This document shows, in pieces, positions 15,806 through 23,459 of a stretch of DNA of 64,000 bases. The notes beneath the pieces are model-generated. The model saw nothing but the letters and a program-made list of their open reading frames with translations. It made no database searches and had not been told where the DNA came from. How positions within the stretch are numbered: position 1 is the stretch's first letter; every line of letters starts with the position of its first letter. Source of the stretch: Acidobacteriota bacterium (GTDB lineage Bacteria; Acidobacteriota; UBA6911); assembly GCA_016929335.1 (NCBI GenBank), contig JAFGIY010000258.1, forward strand, positions 62,001-126,000, read 5' to 3'. The position numbers and the translations under genes were made by a program.

Positions 15806-17887
15806 TTATGGGCTGTCGGAACAGGCAGAAGGCTCGATGCGGCTTTTAAACTTCAGCTCGATCTGCGACAGGGCTTTATTAATTTTTGATAGCGCTTCCC
15901 GGACGGAAGAGAAGTATTCCGAGTAAGTGCTGCCAATATTTTCCAATAGGTCGGCATCCGGAGAATTTCTGGAGATTTGATTCCGTTTGCGCAAAAAGGT
16001 GAAGTTGCCCATTTGATTGAGACTGTCCAGCACGGGTGCGAGGTGCGGGTTGTAATAAATGGATTCTTTTGCGGATTCCAGTCTCTTCATGAGTTCCTGA
16101 GGCGAATATCCTGAGCGCATTCTGCAGAGGCGGAAGCCGAGTTCCAAAGCCGCCTGAATTCCCGCCACTTCACCCTTCAGCGTAGACAGATTGATCCCTG
16201 CATAGAAAAGGCTGTCCTCCTTGGCTTTGTCGAATGTTTCGCGGATGCGGGTTCGAATATCCAGATTATTCCTGCAATAGCGATGCAGTGCCTCCCGGAG
16301 GCTCATGACCGATACATTGTCGCGTAATATACCGCCTTCTGTGGCGTTGATAAACTGCACTTCCGGGTGATCCCGGAATGTCTTGGCAAACCAATTCCAA
16401 TACGCCGTCAGCTTGTCGGTAGACTCTACGGGTTGGCCGAAGATATCGTCAATTACTATGGTGCGTTTGCCGGATCGCAGGCCTTCCAGCCTTTCGGCCC
16501 ATTTATCGGGATCGACCACTCCGGAAAACCAGTCTTCATCAAAACACAGACCGGAGCAATAAATTCGTCCATCGGTATGAGCAAGGTCCTGCCCGATGAA
16601 AATGACGGGATTGCATTGAAGCAGAAGGGCAAAATCCAGCGCCATCGTTGCTACGGAGCCCCATGCGCGCAGCATCCCTTTGCTCCCCAGAAGATCGGAA
16701 AGGGAATGAAGCGAGGAGCCTTCGAAGGTACATGTCAGAATCTTTCCGGGGAATTCGCCAAACACAGCCGGAAAGGATGTCGCTTCTGCCACGAGAAAAG
16801 CCTTTTTGGAAGGAGCGCCTTTTATATGAAGATAATTCGCAGGAGAAGGATCTCCTGTAAGCACAAAATGCGGATCAATCCCTGCTGCAAGAAGAGGTTT
16901 GAGCGCAGAATCCGTAGAAAGAATCAGCACATGCTCTTCAAAATCCCGCAGTTCATGGATGTTCTTATCCAGTGATGGTCCGGCGGAAACAATAACTGCC
17001 GGGACGCCGGACAGCGAATCCTTAAACTTGGCTATTCCCGGAGCCCTGGCGGCAGCCGGTAGGTTCTTCACAAAATTGTCCAGAAATTCCTGTGATTTCA
17101 CAACGAGCGTATTAATATCCGTAAATGTTTGGAATGTCTGGCTTTGAATCATCTCCACTGCAGCCTTAAAGAAACCGGCATTCAGGGCAACCGATGGCAA
17201 GTGTGTAATAAATGTGCTTTTCTCTGCTTGAACCGGATTGAAAAAGCTACGCCATTGTTCTGCCAGCTCCGGGCCGGACGCAGGCCACGCAAAATGGAGA
17301 TAGGGCAGAGAAAGAATGTGCTTGAGATCTCTCGCTTCAAAAACCGCCCTGATAATTTCCAGGTCCGATTCCACAATGAAATAGTGATTTGATCGCGAAC
17401 CTTTTTCTTCAAGTAAAGCATCAAGGATGTATCCGAGGCCGAAGCCCAGCAGGATAAAGTAATCCGTTCCCGTATAGTCGGTTTTCTTTAATATCTGCCG
17501 CGCTTCCTTCAGAGGGTCATAGCGGCTGTGAAGTGCAAATTTGGAGGATCCCCGTTCATAGCTGGCCGTAGGGATTCCCACAGCTGATAATGATATATTT
17601 ATTTTTTTCGTTGGGATATTCTTCAACTGGTGCGCCAGTCCGGGCTGATGAACCGCAAGCAATGCCAGATTGGCTTCCAGGTAGCTCAAGGGAAATTCTC
17701 TGAATCCCGCCTGAATCTGTGAAGCGTGCGAAGCCGGCAGGATGCCTCGATCGCCATAAACAATCAATCCACTCATCCTATCGTCGCGCTGGGGACTGTA
17801 ACTTAAGGATAATTCTTTGAGGAGCAGATGGGATAGCAAGGAATATCTTGCTTTCAAGCGGACTCTTGAGGCGCTAATCCAGTCCAT
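15806..17887 (-). CDS. Maf/DUF115 motility accessory factor
   Basis: Up to 693 residues. The central region has the DUF115 signature: VPAVIVSAGPSLDKNIHELR, then LILSTDSALKPLLAAGIDPH and VLTGDPSP, a GT-A-like nucleotide-binding fold related to MptE. Maf proteins transfer nonulosonic acid sugars to flagellin in Campylobacter, Aeromonas and relatives. It sits between flagellin and fliD, and a nonulosonate-type operon lies at 20584-27163, so the role fits. The N-terminus is uncertain: no good ribosome site precedes ATG 17887, ATG 17776 is an alternative, and a sigma28-like motif lies inside the first 40 codons (17778-17805), so a still later start is possible. Confidence 0.88.
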   Translation of the reverse strand: MDWISASRVRLKARYSLLSHLLLKELSLSYSPQRDDRMSGLIVYGDRGILPASHASQIQAGFREFPLSYLEANLALLAVHQPGLAHQLKNIPTKKINISLSAVGIPTASYERGSSKFALHSRYDPLKEARQILKKTDYTGTDYFILLGFGLGYILDALLEEKGSRSNHYFIVESDLEIIRAVFEARDLKHILSLPYLHFAWPASGPELAEQWRSFFNPVQAEKSTFITHLPSVALNAGFFKAAVEMIQSQTFQTFTDINTLVVKSQEFLDNFVKNLPAAARAPGIAKFKDSLSGVPAVIVSAGPSLDKNIHELRDFEEHVLILSTDSALKPLLAAGIDPHFVLTGDPSPANYLHIKGAPSKKAFLVAEATSFPAVFGEFPGKILTCTFEGSSLHSLSDLLGSKGMLRAWGSVATMALDFALLLQCNPVIFIGQDLAHTDGRIYCSGLCFDEDWFSGVVDPDKWAERLEGLRSGKRTIVIDDIFGQPVESTDKLTAYWNWFAKTFRDHPEVQFINATEGGILRDNVSVMSLREALHRYCRNNLDIRTRIRETFDKAKEDSLFYAGINLSTLKGEVAGIQAALELGFRLCRMRSGYSPQELMKRLESAKESIYYNPHLAPVLDSLNQMGNFTFLRKRNQISRNSPDADLLENIGSTYSEYFSSVREALSKINKALSQIELKFKSRIEPSACSDSP
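17778..17805 (-). promoter_or_regulatory. sigma28-like motif inside the annotated maf N-terminus
   Basis: Read on the minus strand: TAAG (17805-17802), 16 bases, GACGATAG (17785-17778). The spacing equals that of the flgM and flbD sites. If real it would give maf its own late promoter and place the true translation start downstream of 17772, for example at an in-frame TTG before the SYLEANLALL segment. Confidence 0.45.
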
Positions 17888-17895
17888 AAAACAGA

Positions 17896-17925
17896 AAAGG
17901 CGCGTTTATCCATAAAACGCGCCTT
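17896..17925 (-). terminator. Rho-independent terminator of flagellin 1
   Basis: The arms AAAGGCGCGTTT and AAACGCGCCTTT form a strong 12-bp stem with a short loop, 23 bases after the flagellin 1 stop. On the minus strand the stem runs into TTTTCTGTTTT. It should end abundant flagellin transcripts before maf. Confidence 0.85.
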
Positions 17926-17947
17926 TCTGCATCTTCTGGTTTGAGTG

Positions 17948-18811
17948 TTATCGCAGCAAGCTGAGAACGTTCTGGCTGCTTGAATTGGCTTGTGCTAATG
18001 CTGCCATACCTGACTGGGCCAGGATCTGAAATTTGGTCAGATTCGCCACCTCTTCCGCGAAGTTGGCATCACGAATAACAGACTCTGCGGCCTGCGTATT
18101 CTGTGACTGGGTTTGCAGAACGGCAACAGCGGACTGCAGTCTGTTCATGCCGGCGCCGATTTCAGCGCGCATGTTGGAAACGCCATTCAGGGCTGTCTGG
18201 ATCGTCGTAAGAGAGGTAGCCGCAGATACCTGTCCCGTGAGGTCGACCGCTGTCAGGTCGGCGGTTCCAAGGTTGGTTACCGTGGTACCGCTTGTCGTAA
18301 TGGTTTGAATGGTAACGGAAATCGAGCTGGCGGATGTAATATCACCCACGAATACACTAAGCTCTCCGCCGATTCTATTGTCACCGGTGGTGGCAAATAT
18401 ATCGTATCCGTTGAAGTTTGTCTGATCGGCAATACGGCCGATTTCGGCTTGGATCTGAGTGAACTCGGCGTCCAGCGATGCGCGGCCGGTTGAATCCACG
18501 GTTTCTGTCGCAGCTTCTTCCGCCAGCGTTACGGCGCGGGTTAATAGATTGGTGATTTCCTGCAAAGCGCCGTCAGCGATCTGGCAAACGCCAATGCCGT
18601 CGTTCGCATTGCGGACAGCTTGATTCAGAGCATAGGTGTTTGCGCGCAGGCTGTCTGCAATCTGCAGACCGGCGGCATCATCCGCTCCGGAATTGATGCG
18701 TTTGCCCGAAGATAAACGCAAAAGAGTTCTGGAAAGGTTTACGTTATTAAGGTTTAACTGGTTCTGTGCGTTCAAACCAGAGATGTTGTTCAGAATACTG
18801 AAAGATCCCAT
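17948..18811 (-). CDS. fliC: Flagellin (first copy)
   Basis: 287 residues, a compact flagellin with only D0/D1 and a small variable centre. The N-terminus (GSFSILNNISGLNAQNQLNL, then LLRLSSGKRINSGADDAAGL) and the C-terminus (FAEEVANLTKFQILAQSGMA then ALAQANSSSQNVLSLL) are canonical. The centre (about residues 150-205) is Ser/Thr-rich, offering sites for O-glycosylation by Maf. It contains one cysteine (in GIGVCQIADG), unusual for flagellin. The ATG is preceded by AAGGAGGAATTCCAA. It has its own sigma28-type promoter and terminator, so it is monocistronic. Confidence 0.96.
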   Translation of the reverse strand: MGSFSILNNISGLNAQNQLNLNNVNLSRTLLRLSSGKRINSGADDAAGLQIADSLRANTYALNQAVRNANDGIGVCQIADGALQEITNLLTRAVTLAEEAATETVDSTGRASLDAEFTQIQAEIGRIADQTNFNGYDIFATTGDNRIGGELSVFVGDITSASSISVTIQTITTSGTTVTNLGTADLTAVDLTGQVSAATSLTTIQTALNGVSNMRAEIGAGMNRLQSAVAVLQTQSQNTQAAESVIRDANFAEEVANLTKFQILAQSGMAALAQANSSSQNVLSLLR

Positions 18812-18813
18812 TT

Positions 18814-18832
18814 GGAATTCCTCCTTGAATCC
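18814..18832 (-). promoter_or_regulatory. Hairpin presenting flagellin 1 Shine-Dalgarno (candidate CsrA site)
   Basis: On the minus strand GGATTC-AAGGAG-GAATTCC folds with one bulged T, placing the ribosome site AAGGAG in a six-base loop directly before the ATG. GGA in a hairpin loop is the CsrA recognition shape. Flagellin 2 has the same arrangement, and csrA-fliW lie 7 kb away. Confidence 0.65.
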
Positions 18833-18887
18833 GAGCTAGTACTTTTTCTAGTACCAGATCCAGGCTCTGGCAGCCTCGGCGAGGGGA

Positions 18888-18924
18888 ATCGCTCGAAGCG
18901 ATAAAAAACCCAATGGGCTTTTTT
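18888..18924 (-). promoter_or_regulatory. Two leader hairpins of flagellin 1, one terminator-like
   Basis: In mRNA order the leader first forms A6-G-CCC / GGG-U6 (18924-18903; loop AUU, one bulge), a stem ending in a U-run, then a perfect UCGCU-UCG-AGCGA hairpin (18902-18888). Both lie 20-60 bases after the predicted start site and before the ribosome site. They may be an attenuator, a stabilising 5' structure or a remnant of an upstream terminator. Confidence 0.5.
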
Positions 18925-18951
18925 ATGCTCAAATTTTTCGGTTCAGTCTGC

Positions 18952-18978
18952 TTATCGTCGGAAGGGAATGGAATCTTA
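18952..18978 (-). promoter_or_regulatory. sigma28 promoter of flagellin 1
   Basis: Minus strand: TAAGATTC, 11 bases, GACGATAA. This is close to the FliA consensus TAAAGTTT-N11-GCCGATAA. Predicted start is near 18945, giving a leader of about 135 bases. Confidence 0.85.
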
Positions 18979-19377
18979 GCGGAAAATGCATCAAAGATTC
19001 TTTCTTTTTCATTTTTTTAAGATTGACTGCGGTCATCCTGCTTCACTTCAGTGCCATTGGAATACAGCCCCGATGACGCAATCTGCAAATACAAGCCACC
19101 ACGAGCACATTACAAAGCGCTTCATGTGGGTCGCGGCTGAAGCCGCGACGCGCGATTAATCCTATGTGGGAGAAATGCTCATGCCTGGTTTTCTGTTTTC
19201 ACGGATGTGCCGCTGTAATAGCCGCCACACATATTCGATATGCGCTGAGCAGAGTTGGCTATGAATTCAGTGTTGAGGTTTATGAATGGGATGACACGCG
19301 GAGTGCGGCATGAAGCGAAATCGGATCCGATATTACAAAATGCGGTGGCGGCATAGTGCACGTTCAAAAAGCGGAAG
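18979..19377. other. Gene-poor spacer between the two flagellins
   Basis: About 400 bases with no credible gene on either strand. It holds the REP-like palindrome at 19130-19149 with short flanking ATGTGGG direct repeats (19125 and 19164). A 62-codon open frame on the minus strand (19179-19367) has no ribosome site and no recognisable sequence. Confidence 0.6.
19130..19149. repeat. REP-like palindrome
   Basis: GTCGCGGCT-GA-AGCCGCGAC is a perfect 9-bp inverted repeat with a two-base loop. It is flanked by ATGTGGG on both sides. No T-tract follows. The shape is typical of repetitive extragenic palindromes; only this copy was seen in the window. Confidence 0.6.
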
Positions 19378-19407
19378 GCGGGTTCCCCCCCTTTCAGAAG
19401 AACCCGC
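19378..19407 (-). terminator. Rho-independent terminator of flagellin 2
   Basis: GCGGGTT and AACCCGC arms around a 16-base loop form a stem about 48 bases after the flagellin 2 stop. A-run and T-run flank it on the two sides (T6 on the plus strand at 19408, and a T5 run further out on the minus strand), so it may work in both directions. Confidence 0.7.
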
Positions 19408-19454
19408 TTTTTTGTCCGCCACTACTGCCGTAAATCCTGAGTTGGGTGAGGAGT

Positions 19455-20315
19455 CTACATGCTCTGCATGAGCGCCAGTATGGATGAGCTTTGTCCGTTC
19501 GCTTGAGATAGTGCGGCCATTCCCGCCTGGTTCAGGATCTGAAATTTTGTAAGATTCGAGATTTCGGTAGCCATATTGGCATCCCGAATCGTCGATTCGG
19601 CGGACTGAGTATTGAGCGCCTGGCTCTGCATGACCTGGACGGCCGATTGCAGACGGTTGGCGCCGGCGCCGATAGTGGCGCGCTGGTTGGCAACTGCGAT
19701 TAAGGCGTCTCGAATATAACCCAGAGACAGCTGGGCGCCTTCTTGAGTCGATAGATCAACCAAAGTCAGATCTTCTCCTCCGATATCCGTAACGGTCTCT
19801 CCGGCCGTGGTGATTGTGTCGATGGTTACCGCAATGGAACTGGAACCGAAGATGTCCCCTACAAAGACACTCAAACTGCCGTTGAGGCCGTCTGTAGTGA
19901 ACAGTTTTACGCCATTGAAATTTGTCTGAGATCCGATGCGCGCAATCTCGGATTCTATCTGGTCGAACTCCGCATCGAGGCAGGCGCGGCCGGTGGAATC
20001 GACTGTTTCAGTGGCTGCTTCTTCTGCAAGGGTTACAGAGCGGGTAAGAAGGTTTGTGATTTCCTGTAGTGCGCCGTCCGCAATCTGGCCTACGCTGATG
20101 CAATCGTTGGCATTACGCACTGCCTGATCGAGGGCGCGAATATTGGCTCTCAGAGTATCCGCAATCATCAGACCTGCGGCATCATCCGCACCGCTGTTGA
20201 TTCGCCGACCTGAAGAGAGTCGATTAATTGTCTGAGTTAGACTGACGTTGGTACAGCCCAATTGTTTCTGGGCATAGAGTGCTGCGATGTTATTGAGGAT
20301 GCTGAAATTTCCCAC
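19455..20315 (-). CDS. fliC: Flagellin (second copy)
   Basis: 286 residues from GTG 20315. I chose this over an upstream in-frame ATG at 20378 because ACGGAGGAATTC lies just before the GTG and the protein then aligns end to end with flagellin 1 (GNFSILNNIAALYAQKQL). The D0/D1 parts are closely similar to copy 1, while the centre (ITTAGETVTDIGGEDLTLVD) has diverged. It carries three cysteines (in LGCTNV, NDCISV and RACLDA), which is rare in flagellins. Two tandem flagellins can build a filament of mixed composition. Own promoter and terminator. Confidence 0.95.
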   Translation of the reverse strand: MGNFSILNNIAALYAQKQLGCTNVSLTQTINRLSSGRRINSGADDAAGLMIADTLRANIRALDQAVRNANDCISVGQIADGALQEITNLLTRSVTLAEEAATETVDSTGRACLDAEFDQIESEIARIGSQTNFNGVKLFTTDGLNGSLSVFVGDIFGSSSIAVTIDTITTAGETVTDIGGEDLTLVDLSTQEGAQLSLGYIRDALIAVANQRATIGAGANRLQSAVQVMQSQALNTQSAESTIRDANMATEISNLTKFQILNQAGMAALSQANGQSSSILALMQSM

Positions 20316-20318
20316 GAT

Positions 20319-20336
20319 GAATTCCTCCGTGAATTC
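20319..20336 (-). promoter_or_regulatory. Hairpin presenting flagellin 2 Shine-Dalgarno (candidate CsrA site)
   Basis: GAATTC-ACGGAG-GAATTC is a perfect 6-bp stem with the ribosome site ACGGAG as its hexaloop, three bases before the GTG start. Further up the leader another hairpin, GGGCAT-GG-ATGCCC (around 20373-20386), also centres on GGA. Two GGA hairpins, one over the ribosome site, is the usual layout of a CsrA-repressed mRNA. Confidence 0.7.
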
Positions 20337-20461
20337 TTTGGGTTCTGATTGGATTCCCGAAAGCGGTTTGTTGGGCATCCATGCCCTGCGCTCATCGGGA
20401 GACTAGCAGAATGATTTTCGGTGTTCGCTACCTCCGATCATCTCACAACTTCCGTGGCTTC

Positions 20462-20489
20462 ATATCGTCGAACCCGAGCGATTAGATTA
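20462..20489 (-). promoter_or_regulatory. sigma28 promoter of flagellin 2
   Basis: Minus strand: TAAT (20489-20486), 16 bases, GACGATAT (20469-20462). Weaker than the flagellin 1 site but the same -10 core. It gives a leader of about 140 bases. Confidence 0.65.
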
Positions 20490-20517
20490 ACGAAAAAATT
20501 AATGTCCCATAAATTGA

Positions 20518-20535
20518 TTGGCCTCCAAGTTGCTT
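20518..20535 (+). promoter_or_regulatory. sigma54 promoter for the sugar operon
   Basis: TTGGCCTCCAAGTTGCTT has GG at 20520-20521 and GC at 20532-20533 in the exact -24/-12 register. It lies 49 bases before the first gene of the plus-strand operon. The same sigma factor would thus control rod/ring genes and glycan genes. Confidence 0.75.
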
Positions 20536-20583
20536 AAGTAATAGGGACGACATGATGTCGCACTCACTTTCAGAGGGGAACTC

Positions 20584-21213
20584 ATGACCAGGTTCTATGT
20601 TAATGACAAAGAGATTACACCTCCGATGGATACCTCCTCGCTCGGTCAAATATTAAAGGAGGTGGAAAACGCGCATCTGCCGCCTAATGTCGTCGTGAGG
20701 AAAATTCAGATCGATGGGCTGCCTCTTTTGCCTCAAATCGTTTCCGAAAATCCCGCAGCGCTTTGTGAACAAATGGAGAGGAGCGAGAAGGTTGAAATAT
20801 TCACGGGGACTCTTGCCGAAATCGCCGGCGATTCCATAAGGGAAGCACTGGCATATCTCCGTCGCATCGAGGACGCAACTCCTTCTTTGGCAGAGAGTTT
20901 CAGGTTTTCGCCAAATCCCGATGCATTCGAAAATCTGCGGCAGCTTTGTGAAGGATTTTATTGGCTAAACCTCCTTATAGACAAATTGGGAACCAACTTT
21001 CAGCTGCGTCTGGAAGAAATGATCGTGGGCGGGATTCCTGCCATGCACCATCATCAGAAATTCATTTCTGTTCTGAAACAACTGGTCGAATCCCAGGAAT
21101 CAGGCGACTTTATCCTTATAGCTGACCTTCTCGAATATGAAATCCTCCCGCTGGTGCCTGTTTGGAAAGAGATGTTCGGGAGCATTGCAGAAAAAATGGT
21201 GGGAACCCAGTAA
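20584..21213 (+). CDS. Unknown protein heading the sugar operon
   Basis: 209 residues, acidic, soluble, mostly helical. The N-terminus (MTRFYVNDKEITPPMDTSSL) looks like a small beta-grasp-like strand pair, followed by helices; residues 130-200 are predicted helical with two Trp and a HHH triplet. The start has AGAGGGGAACTC upstream. I do not recognise a family. It is the first gene behind a sigma54-type site and precedes a PseG-like gene by 20 bases. This suggests a flagellum- or glycan-associated role, but no function should be assigned. Confidence 0.7.
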   Translation: MTRFYVNDKEITPPMDTSSLGQILKEVENAHLPPNVVVRKIQIDGLPLLPQIVSENPAALCEQMERSEKVEIFTGTLAEIAGDSIREALAYLRRIEDATPSLAESFRFSPNPDAFENLRQLCEGFYWLNLLIDKLGTNFQLRLEEMIVGGIPAMHHHQKFISVLKQLVESQESGDFILIADLLEYEILPLVPVWKEMFGSIAEKMVGTQ

Positions 21214-21233
21214 GCAAGTCAAAGGCCTGTCAA

Positions 21234-22307
21234 ATGCAGATTTCGAGTGCCAAAACTATGACGGTTGTGCCGCAAAACGCCCAATCCGCGGGACTGTCAA
21301 GTCTTTGGATTTGTACCGCCGCGGGACCGAAGCTCGGATTCGGTCATCTGCGCAGGTCTCTTATTCTGGCGGAAACGGTTAAAGACTGCTGCGTCCCCGT
21401 GTTTCTGTTGGATCCCGAGGATTTGTGGAGCAGGGAACACCTGCAGTCCCGTGAATATGACTATTTTGAAGGAGGAATTGAAAGAGCATGGGAAATGCTC
21501 CCGGATCCCGGTGCAATTTTAATAGATACAAGGAATTCTAACGGATTGGACCGGTTGATCGCCGTTGCCGGGACTCGGAAGATCCCGGTGATAAGCGTTC
21601 ATGACCTTGGACTGAATATGCTTCCTTCCAACATTATTATTGATGGAAGTATAGCGCCTGCAGGCAACCACTCATCTTATTTCGGTGCAACGTACTATAC
21701 CGGAACGGATTACATGGTTCTGAATCCGGTTTACCGGAGTCTGTATCTGCAAACCAGGACAATGCGGGAAAAGATACAATCCATCTTTATTAATCTGGGA
21801 GGTGGAGACTCCGGCAAATATTATCCGAAGATAATAGAAGGCCTTCAGCTTTGGGGGCGCGAGTTGGACGTGATCGGAGTGCCGGGTTTCACCCGCTGGG
21901 GACAAGAAGCCTTTTCGCGGGAAAATCTAAAGCCGCTACGATTTCGTTGGGAAGACCGTAATATAGAGCAGTACCTGTTCCAAGCTGATATTGCCATCAC
22001 GGCGGGCGGCATAGCTGCTTACGAAGCTCTATGCGCGGGAACGCCTCTCCTCGCTTTATCCTACGACCACCTGCAACAAATCACGATTCAGAGGCTCCGC
22101 GAACTGGATGCCTGCATCGATTTGGGTCTCGGGGATGAATTCGCTCCTGTGAAACTGGCCGGTGTTCTGTCGCGTATCGAGATCGATTGCGACAAGCGCC
22201 GGCTTCTGTCCTGTCATGGACGGCAAATTGTGGACGGACAGGGCTGCGAACGCGTCGCGCGCATTATCCGGCAATCCATTTCCAAAGAAAACAGACAATT
22301 CAATTGA
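21234..22307 (+). CDS. PseG-like nucleotide-sugar hydrolase/GT-B protein
   Basis: 357 residues from ATG 21234; a longer frame back to 21162 overlaps the upstream gene. Conserved features are GPKLGFGHLRRSLILAETV (G-x-G-H-x-x-R near the N-terminus), the loop INLGGGDSGKYYPKII, and ADIAITAGGIAAYEALCAGT, the MurG/PseG-type donor-binding loop. PseG removes UDP from 2,4-diacetamido-2,4,6-trideoxy-altrose in pseudaminate synthesis; LegG does the parallel step in legionaminate synthesis. The neighbouring NeuB-like gene supports this, but the exact sugar is not decided by sequence. Confidence 0.78.
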   Translation: MQISSAKTMTVVPQNAQSAGLSSLWICTAAGPKLGFGHLRRSLILAETVKDCCVPVFLLDPEDLWSREHLQSREYDYFEGGIERAWEMLPDPGAILIDTRNSNGLDRLIAVAGTRKIPVISVHDLGLNMLPSNIIIDGSIAPAGNHSSYFGATYYTGTDYMVLNPVYRSLYLQTRTMREKIQSIFINLGGGDSGKYYPKIIEGLQLWGRELDVIGVPGFTRWGQEAFSRENLKPLRFRWEDRNIEQYLFQADIAITAGGIAAYEALCAGTPLLALSYDHLQQITIQRLRELDACIDLGLGDEFAPVKLAGVLSRIEIDCDKRRLLSCHGRQIVDGQGCERVARIIRQSISKENRQFN

Positions 22308-22319
22308 GATCAAACTGAG

Positions 22320-23459
22320 ATGAAAGAAACCGACATACTGATAGGTCAAAAAGTCATTGGATCCGGTTCGCAGGTATTTGTCATTGCGGAGATCGGCATC
22401 AATCATGACGGCAGTGTCAGTCAGGCTCAAAGGCTGATCGATGCGGCAGCAGAAGCCGGTGCGGACGCCGTAAAGTTTCAAAGCTACCGGACAGATCATC
22501 TGCTGATACCTTCCCGTGACAGGTACATCCAGCAAACGGACGGGACGGAGTCTGCCTATCAAATGCTGCGCCGTTGCGAATTGAAATGGGAAGATCAGGC
22601 GAAGCTGAAAAAACATGCGAACGAACGCGACATTTTGTTCCTGTCCACTCCCTTTGATGCCGAGAGTGCCGACTTCCTGGACGCGCTGGATGTCCAGGCC
22701 TTTAAGATAGCATCCGGCGACATCACCCATGTTCCTTTGCTTCGTCACGTGGCCGCCAAAGGCAAACCGATTCTTCTTTCGACAGGAATGTCCTATCTGA
22801 GTGAAGTCGCCGATGCCGTCTGGACTCTGAGGTCGGCGGGCGCCAGAGAAATCGTGCTCATGCATTGTGTTTCCTCCTATCCGGCGTTGCCTGTTCAAAT
22901 GAACCTGCGGGCGCTTCAAACCATGCAGTCCTACTTCGAGCTGCCGGTCGGATTATCGGATCATAGCGAAGGAATCCTGCTCTCACTTGTGGCGGTTCCC
23001 CTTGGAGCCGTTGTCATCGAGAAACATTTTACCCTGGATAAGAATTCACCCGGCCCCGACCACAAGGCAAGCATGGATCCGGAGGACCTGAAAGAAATGG
23101 TGAAGTCCCTGAGGAACGTCGAATCCAGCCTTGGAGATGGACGAAAAAGGCCATCCGACATTGAAGAAGAAAGCCGTCTTCTTGGGCGGCGGAGCATCGT
23201 CGCTGCGGCTGACATCCGCGCAAATGAGAAGATTGCCGAATGGATGCTGACTTTCAAACGTCCCAGCAGCGGCATTGAGCCGCGTCACTGGGATAAGGCG
23301 ATTGGAATGACCGCTCGCCGAAATATCGGCAAGGACACCATATTGCAGTGGGAGGATCTTGCGCCCTCGATCTCCTCCGATCAAATCATCAACAATCCAA
23401 ATGCAGAGATGGATGCTGAATGTATGCAGGTCCATCATTCAAAGAGGCGCCATGCGTGA
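22320..23459 (+). CDS. NeuB-family nonulosonic acid synthase
   Basis: 379 residues. The N-terminal TIM barrel has FVIAEIGINHDGSVSQAQRL, GADAVKFQSY, LFLSTPFDAESADFLDAL and FKIASGDITH, all NeuB hallmarks. VIEKHFTLDKNSPGPDHKAS is the conserved metal/substrate segment. Residues about 290-355 form the C-terminal SAF (antifreeze-like) domain. The enzyme condenses phosphoenolpyruvate with a hexosamine derivative to make a sialic-, legionaminic- or pseudaminic-type acid. The product would decorate flagellin or surface glycan. It overlaps the next gene by 8 bases. Confidence 0.92.
   Translation: MKETDILIGQKVIGSGSQVFVIAEIGINHDGSVSQAQRLIDAAAEAGADAVKFQSYRTDHLLIPSRDRYIQQTDGTESAYQMLRRCELKWEDQAKLKKHANERDILFLSTPFDAESADFLDALDVQAFKIASGDITHVPLLRHVAAKGKPILLSTGMSYLSEVADAVWTLRSAGAREIVLMHCVSSYPALPVQMNLRALQTMQSYFELPVGLSDHSEGILLSLVAVPLGAVVIEKHFTLDKNSPGPDHKASMDPEDLKEMVKSLRNVESSLGDGRKRPSDIEEESRLLGRRSIVAAADIRANEKIAEWMLTFKRPSSGIEPRHWDKAIGMTARRNIGKDTILQWEDLAPSISSDQIINNPNAEMDAECMQVHHSKRRHA

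Noticed and set aside
16441-16475. GACGATAT motif on the minus strand inside maf
   Set aside because: No -35 match at the proper distance and it is deep within coding sequence.
16367-16975. 202-codon open frame on the plus strand inside maf
   Set aside because: Antisense to the conserved DUF115 region, with no ribosome site and no domain pattern.
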